From JAVBRU01 sp031547595 (lineage in GTDB: Bacteria; Bacillota; Clostridia; Christensenellales; Aristaeellaceae): a stretch of DNA of 64,000 nt. The first letter of the stretch is position 1. Every line of letters begins with the position of its first letter. The notes below the pieces were generated by a model. It saw only the letters and a list, made by a program, of their open reading frames with translations, was not told the origin of the DNA and did no database searches. The position numbers and the translations under genes are program-made. The stretch spans positions 1-64,000 of the forward strand of contig JAVBRU010000023.1 in the NCBI GenBank assembly GCA_031547595.1. The letters are read 5' to 3'. Shown piece after piece: positions 60,007 through 64,000 of the stretch.

Positions 60007-61599
60007 TTATTTGACTGCGGCGCGCAGCAGCCCCACAAACAATGGATGCGGTTTGTTAGGGCGGCTTTTAAATTCCGGATGGAACTGTACGCCAATGAAG
60101 AAGGGATGCTCCGGCAGCTCCACCGCTTCCACCAGATTGCCGTCCGGCGACAGGCCGCTGATGTGCATGCCCTGCGCTAAAAGGGCTGCGCGGTATGCGT
60201 TGTTGAACTCATAGCGGTGGCGGTGACGCTCGCTGATGGCGGGCCTCTGGTACAGCGCAGCCATCAGGCTGCCCTCGGCCACCTGGCAGGGATAAGCGCC
60301 AAGGCGCATCGTGCCGCCTTTGTTGACGATGCCAATCTGCCCGTCCATGATGTGGATCACAGGGTGCGAAGTATCCGGGCAGAACTCGCTGGAATGCGCG
60401 CCCAAAAGGCCGCAGGCATGGCGCGCAAACTCGATCACCGCAATTTGCATCCCCAGGCAAATGCCCAGGTACGGGATGCCGTTTTCCCGTGCGTAGCGGC
60501 ACGCGGTGATTTTGCCTTCAATGCCCCGGTCGCCAAAGCCGCCGGGCACAATCATGCCCGCAATGCCGCCAAGCAGGGAAGGAGCGGCAGCGGCAGTCAC
60601 TTCCTCGCTGTCCACCCAGCGGATGTGCACGCGTGCGCCTGTTTCATAGCCCGCGTGGTTCAGGCTTTCGATGATGGACAAATAGGCGTCGTGCAGCTTC
60701 ACATACTTGCCCACGATGGCGATGGTCACATCCTGTATGCGGGCGGCAATGCGCTCTGTCATGGACTCCCACTCCCGAAGATCCGGCGCGGGGGTGGCTA
60801 GTTTCAGCTCGCGGCACACCACCTCGTCCAGGCCGTGGCGGTGGAACATCAGCGGCGCTTCGTACAGGCAGGGCACCGTCAGGCTCTCCACCACGCAATC
60901 GGGCGGCACATTGCAAAACAGCGATCTTTTGGCCTTGATGCTGTCGCCAATGGGCTCGTCCGCCCGGGTGACGATGATGTTTGGGAAAATGCCCATCGCG
61001 CGCAGCTCTTTTACGGAATGCTGCGTGGGTTTGGATTTATGCTCGCCGGAGCCTTGCAGGTATGGCACCAGTGTCACGTGGATGAACAGGCAGTTTTCGC
61101 GGCCCTTTTCCAGCGATACCTGGCGGATGGCTTCCAGGAACGGCTGGCTCTCAATATCGCCGGTGGTGCCGCCAATCTCGGTGATCAGCACATCCGCGCC
61201 GCTGTTTTGCGCGCCTGCGTAGATAAAATCCATGATTTCGCCCGTGATGTGGGGGATCACCTGCACTGTTTCGCCCAAATACCCGCCGGCGCGCTCGCGG
61301 CACAGCACGTTCCAGTACACCTTGCCGGAGGTGAGGTTGGAGTGCTTGGTGAGGTTTTCGTCAATAAAGCGCTCATAATGCCCCAGGTCGAGGTCGGTTT
61401 CCGCGCCGTCGTCTGTCACAAACACTTCACCGTGCTGGAAAGGGCTCATGGTGCCGGGGTCCACGTTCATATAGGGGTCCAGCTTTTGCGCCGCCACCTT
61501 CAGCCCGCGCTGCTTGAGCAGCCTGCCCAAAGAGGCCGCCGTGATGCCTTTGCCAAGGCCGGACACCACACCGCCGGTGATGAATATGTACTTTGTCAT
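60007..61599 (-). CDS. pyrG: CTP synthase
   Basis: 530 residues, full length. The synthetase domain begins FITGGVVSGLGKG; the glutamine amidotransferase domain has GICLGMQ with the catalytic Cys and HPEF near the end. It makes CTP from UTP and glutamine. ATG 61599 is preceded by AAAGGGGCG. It is convergent with degV. Confidence 0.97.
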   Translation of the reverse strand: MTKYIFITGGVVSGLGKGITAASLGRLLKQRGLKVAAQKLDPYMNVDPGTMSPFQHGEVFVTDDGAETDLDLGHYERFIDENLTKHSNLTSGKVYWNVLCRERAGGYLGETVQVIPHITGEIMDFIYAGAQNSGADVLITEIGGTTGDIESQPFLEAIRQVSLEKGRENCLFIHVTLVPYLQGSGEHKSKPTQHSVKELRAMGIFPNIIVTRADEPIGDSIKAKRSLFCNVPPDCVVESLTVPCLYEAPLMFHRHGLDEVVCRELKLATPAPDLREWESMTERIAARIQDVTIAIVGKYVKLHDAYLSIIESLNHAGYETGARVHIRWVDSEEVTAAAAPSLLGGIAGMIVPGGFGDRGIEGKITACRYARENGIPYLGICLGMQIAVIEFARHACGLLGAHSSEFCPDTSHPVIHIMDGQIGIVNKGGTMRLGAYPCQVAEGSLMAALYQRPAISERHRHRYEFNNAYRAALLAQGMHISGLSPDGNLVEAVELPEHPFFIGVQFHPEFKSRPNKPHPLFVGLLRAAVK

Positions 61600-61654
61600 G
61601 GTATTACGCCCCTTTGAAGCAATTTGGGTACGGGTACACTGTGCCCACTTTTTT

Positions 61655-61683
61655 AATATATCGCGCGCAAAACCATTTGACAA
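61655..61683 (-). promoter_or_regulatory. Sigma-A promoter of pyrG
   Basis: Minus strand TTGTCA and TATATT with 17-bp spacing. The early transcript contains GTGGGC, but no leader terminator for CTP attenuation is seen. Confidence 0.7.
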
Positions 61684-61716
61684 GAATTTTTTTTGTATTT
61701 TTATATCAAAGTTTGC

Positions 61717-61749
61717 AAAAAACGCAGGGAGATGCTGCCATCCTCCTGC
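61717..61749 (-). terminator. Terminator of hcp
   Basis: On minus, GCAGGAGGATG/CATCTCCCTGC (one mismatch) with a GCAG loop, then GTTTTTT. Confidence 0.75.
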
Positions 61750-61764
61750 GCTTAATGTATGAGG

Positions 61765-63333
61765 TTATCCCAGAATTGCTTTCAAATCCTGCTCCGGCGT
61801 GGTGATGGGGTGCAGATCAAACGCCGCTACCAGTGTGTTTAGCACATCCTTGGAGAAAAACGCAGGCAGGCTAGGGCCGATGTAGATGTTCTTGATACCC
61901 AGGCTGAGCAGCGTCAGCAAAATGCAAACGGCCTTCTGCTCATACCAGCTTAGCACCAGCGTGAGGGGCAGGTCATTTACTCCGCAGCCAAAGGCCCCCG
62001 CCAGTGCCACGGCCACCTGAATGGCGCCATAGGCGTCGTTGCATTGCCCCATGTCCAGAATTCTCGGAAAGGGGCCGATTGTGCCCGCATCCAGGTCGTT
62101 AAAGCGGTATTTACCGCAGGCCAGCGTCAACACCAGCGTATCCTTGGGGGTTTGCTTTACAAACTCCGTATAGTAGTTGCGGCCGGGCTTCGCGCCGTCG
62201 CAGCCGCCCACCAGGAAGAAATGCTTCACCGCCCCCGCTTTCACGGCGTCGATGATGGCGGGGGCATTGCTAAGCACTGTCTGCCGCCCAAACCCGGTGG
62301 TGACGGTGGTGCCGCCGTTGATGCCAGTCATTTTCTGTTCTTCGCTATAGCCGCCCAGCTCAATGGCCTTTTCAATCAGCGCGGAAAAATCCTTGTATCC
62401 CTGCTCGTCCGCTGCAATATGCTGCATGCCCGGATAGGCTACAACGGAGGTGGTGTACACCCTGTCCGCATAGCTGCCCTTGGGCGGCATCAGACAGTTG
62501 GTGGTAAAGAGGATGGGCGCGGGCACGTTTTCAAATTCCTTCTGCTGGTTTTGCCAGGCGGTGCCAAAGTTGCCCTTCAGCTGCGGGTGCTGCTTGAGGA
62601 GGGGATAGGCGTGGGCGGGCAGCATCTCGCTGTGGGTGTATACATTCACGCCGCGGCCGTCGGTCTGCTGAAGCAGCACCTTAAGATCATGGAGGTCATG
62701 CCCAGTCACGACGATGAAGGGGCCTTTTTCGATGGTCAGGGGTACCTGGGTGGGCACAGGATCGCCATAGTTTCCTGTGTTGGCCGCGTCCAGCAGCGCC
62801 ATGCACTGGAGGTTGACGCCGCCAAACTCCATCAACAGTGCCAGCCAGGCATCCACCGTGTGCTCTTGCAGGAGTAAAGCCATGCCTTTGATAAACCATG
62901 CGTCCACACCGGCATCGCGCTGGCCCAGCGTGCGGGCATGATGTGCATAGGCCGCCATGCCGCGAAGGCCAAACAGCAGGGTAGAGCGAAGGGATACCTG
63001 ATTCTCATCTCCGTGGAACAAATCCTGTGCACTTGGCACTTGCACATCGGCCAGCTTCTGGCGTTTCTCCTTCACCTGGCGGGTCAGCGCTGCGATCGTT
63101 TCCGGGTCGAAGCTCACGTTGGTGATGGTGGTGAACAGGCCGTCTACGATCAGGTCTACCGCTGCCTCGCACGTCACGTTCTTTTGCTGCATGGCCTGCG
63201 CCAAAGCGATCATTTCGCACGTCAGAATATCCTGTTCCAAGGCGGTGGCGGGCTGCTTGCCGCACACGCCGGACACCGTGCAGCCGCAGCCCTTGGCCGC
63301 CTGCTCGCACTGAAAGCAAAACATGTTTTCCAT
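61765..63333 (-). CDS. hcp: Hydroxylamine reductase / hybrid-cluster protein
   Basis: 522 residues. The N-terminal cubane ligands have the anaerobe-type spacing C-x2-C-x8-C-x5-C (CFQCEQAAKGCGCTVSGVCG). Later cysteines in GGCDGAKPG and LACGKYRFN fit the hybrid Fe-S-O cluster. Hcp reduces hydroxylamine or NO and protects against nitrosative stress. ATG 63333 has AGGAGG 7 nt upstream. Confidence 0.95.
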   Translation of the reverse strand: MENMFCFQCEQAAKGCGCTVSGVCGKQPATALEQDILTCEMIALAQAMQQKNVTCEAAVDLIVDGLFTTITNVSFDPETIAALTRQVKEKRQKLADVQVPSAQDLFHGDENQVSLRSTLLFGLRGMAAYAHHARTLGQRDAGVDAWFIKGMALLLQEHTVDAWLALLMEFGGVNLQCMALLDAANTGNYGDPVPTQVPLTIEKGPFIVVTGHDLHDLKVLLQQTDGRGVNVYTHSEMLPAHAYPLLKQHPQLKGNFGTAWQNQQKEFENVPAPILFTTNCLMPPKGSYADRVYTTSVVAYPGMQHIAADEQGYKDFSALIEKAIELGGYSEEQKMTGINGGTTVTTGFGRQTVLSNAPAIIDAVKAGAVKHFFLVGGCDGAKPGRNYYTEFVKQTPKDTLVLTLACGKYRFNDLDAGTIGPFPRILDMGQCNDAYGAIQVAVALAGAFGCGVNDLPLTLVLSWYEQKAVCILLTLLSLGIKNIYIGPSLPAFFSKDVLNTLVAAFDLHPITTPEQDLKAILG

Positions 63334-63381
63334 AAAGTCGCCTCCTGTTAATCGGTCGACTTCAGCATACAACAGGTAAAA

Positions 63382-63410
63382 GAAAAATTCCGTGGTCAAA
63401 GCCACGGAAT
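63382..63410 (-). terminator. Terminator of the LytTR-DUF3021 operon
   Basis: ATTCCGTGG/CCACGGAAT perfect 9-bp stem, followed on minus by TTTTCTTTT. Confidence 0.85.
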
Positions 63411-63415
63411 TAAAA

Positions 63416-63871
63416 TCATTTTTTTGCTTCGATTCGTTTGTTTATGCGTTTGATTTTGCCGCGCCATATCCCATATTGTACGCCCCACATCAGCACAAAG
63501 ATGGCCGCAAAAATGCCTGCGTACATCAAAACCCCTGATAGCGTGTGTTCCATCCAATGCGCAAAATAGGCGACGGGGAACATCGTTGCCGCTGCAATCA
63601 GAAAGTATATCCCCGTTTGTTTTACGATGCTCCAGTTGTCTTTTTCCCATATCAGGGATGCCGCTGCAAAGGATGCGCCCAGCATGCCGCACAGTATTGC
63701 CTGAAATACGACTGCGCCTATTTCGCTGCCAAACACGTCTATCAGCGTGGGCACACAGGGGGAATAGGCCCCCTCCGCGGAAAAAAGCGAGATCAGGATG
63801 GTGATTGTATATCCCATAAAAACCCCCAAGGGGAAGCCCAACAACCCGCGTTGAAGTACTTTCTTCTTCAT
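63416..63871 (-). CDS. DUF3021-family membrane protein
   Basis: 151 residues with four membrane helices (about 9-31, 45-72, 83-105, 112-135) and a basic tail. Proteins of this type usually sit beside a LytTR regulator, and here a LytTR C-terminus ends 10 nt upstream. It may modulate that regulator; function is unknown. ATG 63871 is 7 nt after GAGGTGA, better than GTG 63880. Confidence 0.8.
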   Translation of the reverse strand: MKKKVLQRGLLGFPLGVFMGYTITILISLFSAEGAYSPCVPTLIDVFGSEIGAVVFQAILCGMLGASFAAASLIWEKDNWSIVKQTGIYFLIAAATMFPVAYFAHWMEHTLSGVLMYAGIFAAIFVLMWGVQYGIWRGKIKRINKRIEAKK

Positions 63872-63881
63872 GATTCTCACC

Positions 63882-64000
63882 TCAAATTCCTAGCATTTGC
63901 TTGATCTTGGCGACATAACGCCTTGCAACATACGTCGCTGTGCCATTTTGAAAACGGACACAAATCGTGCCGGAGAATCCCAGGTCAAAGCCCTTTACCT
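63882..64000 (-). CDS. LytTR-type transcriptional regulator, C-terminal end only
   Basis: 39 codons remain before the right edge. They read like the end of a LytTR DNA-binding domain: TICVRFQNGTATYVARRY then VAKIKQMLGI, where NGxxxxVARRY is the typical late strand and helix. A frame with no start in the window; the pairing with DUF3021 supports the call. Confidence 0.7.
   Translation of the reverse strand, partial: VKGFDLGFSGTICVRFQNGTATYVARRYVAKIKQMLGI

Overview
The window looks like a chromosomal segment of an anaerobic, spore-forming member of the Clostridia (Bacillota), probably an uncultured gut lineage. The support is a spoIIA operon (anti-anti-sigma, anti-sigma, sigma-F) behind a sigma-H-type promoter, a SpoIID/LytB protein, an oxygen-sensitive class I fumarase, an Fe-S serine dehydratase, a hybrid-cluster protein and a sodium-pumping decarboxylase. 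G+C is moderately high, so long false frames lie opposite most genes. I saw no tRNA, rRNA, CRISPR array or intact insertion sequence.

Layout. 1-6.4 kb: SpoIID/LytB protein and C39-like peptidase on minus; tmcAL, two-subunit fumarase and a D,D-carboxypeptidase on plus. 6.4-9.6 kb: a repeat element, a phosphodiester glycosidase-like protein divergent from a two-component system, with tandem 11-bp response-regulator boxes between them. 9.6-18.9 kb: ROK kinase plus nagA, a large palindromic element, L-serine dehydratase with a two-gene ABC exporter, and a divergent glycerol-1-phosphate dehydrogenase. 19.1-22.1 kb: a WalRK-like system followed by an AAA ATPase. 22.1-26.9 kb: an XRE regulator divergent from a small ORF and a secreted CxxC-repeat protein, followed by a second, partly decayed copy of the small-ORF/secreted-protein cassette. 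26.9-29.6 kb: S-box riboswitch, metK, a methyltransferase and a MITE. 29.6-31 kb: spoIIA operon. 31-40.5 kb: phosphoesterase, lipid kinase, two secreted SH3-like proteins, MATE pump, GH18 protein and an ECF-type sigma factor with a long extension. 40.5-45.8 kb: ECF S component-coaX-hom-capA operon, HD protein and RpiB. 46-51.1 kb: a carboxyltransferase/Na+ pump operon. 51.2-64 kb: ECF sigma/anti-sigma pair, mgtE with a structured leader and a coupled beta-lactamase-like protein, a third two-component system divergent from a CmpB-like membrane protein, DegV, pyrG, hcp, and a DUF3021/LytTR pair cut by the right edge.

Working together. The carboxylase cluster holds both an acyl-CoA carboxyltransferase (12S/MmdA-like) and an oxaloacetate/pyruvate carboxyltransferase (5S/OadA-like), with one biotin carrier and the OadB/OadG sodium pump. 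Together with fumarase this fits a dicarboxylate or propionate branch linked to Na+ export. Many other genes act on the envelope, and several regulators sit beside a plausible target.

The most unusual unit is 22.1-26.9 kb. A phage-type XRE regulator shares a CATTGWCAATG operator with the promoter of a small ORF whose helical part resembles the regulator's own C-terminus. That transcript leads into a secreted protein built from about ten cysteine modules and a conserved C-terminal domain. The small ORF and the secreted protein are duplicated downstream.
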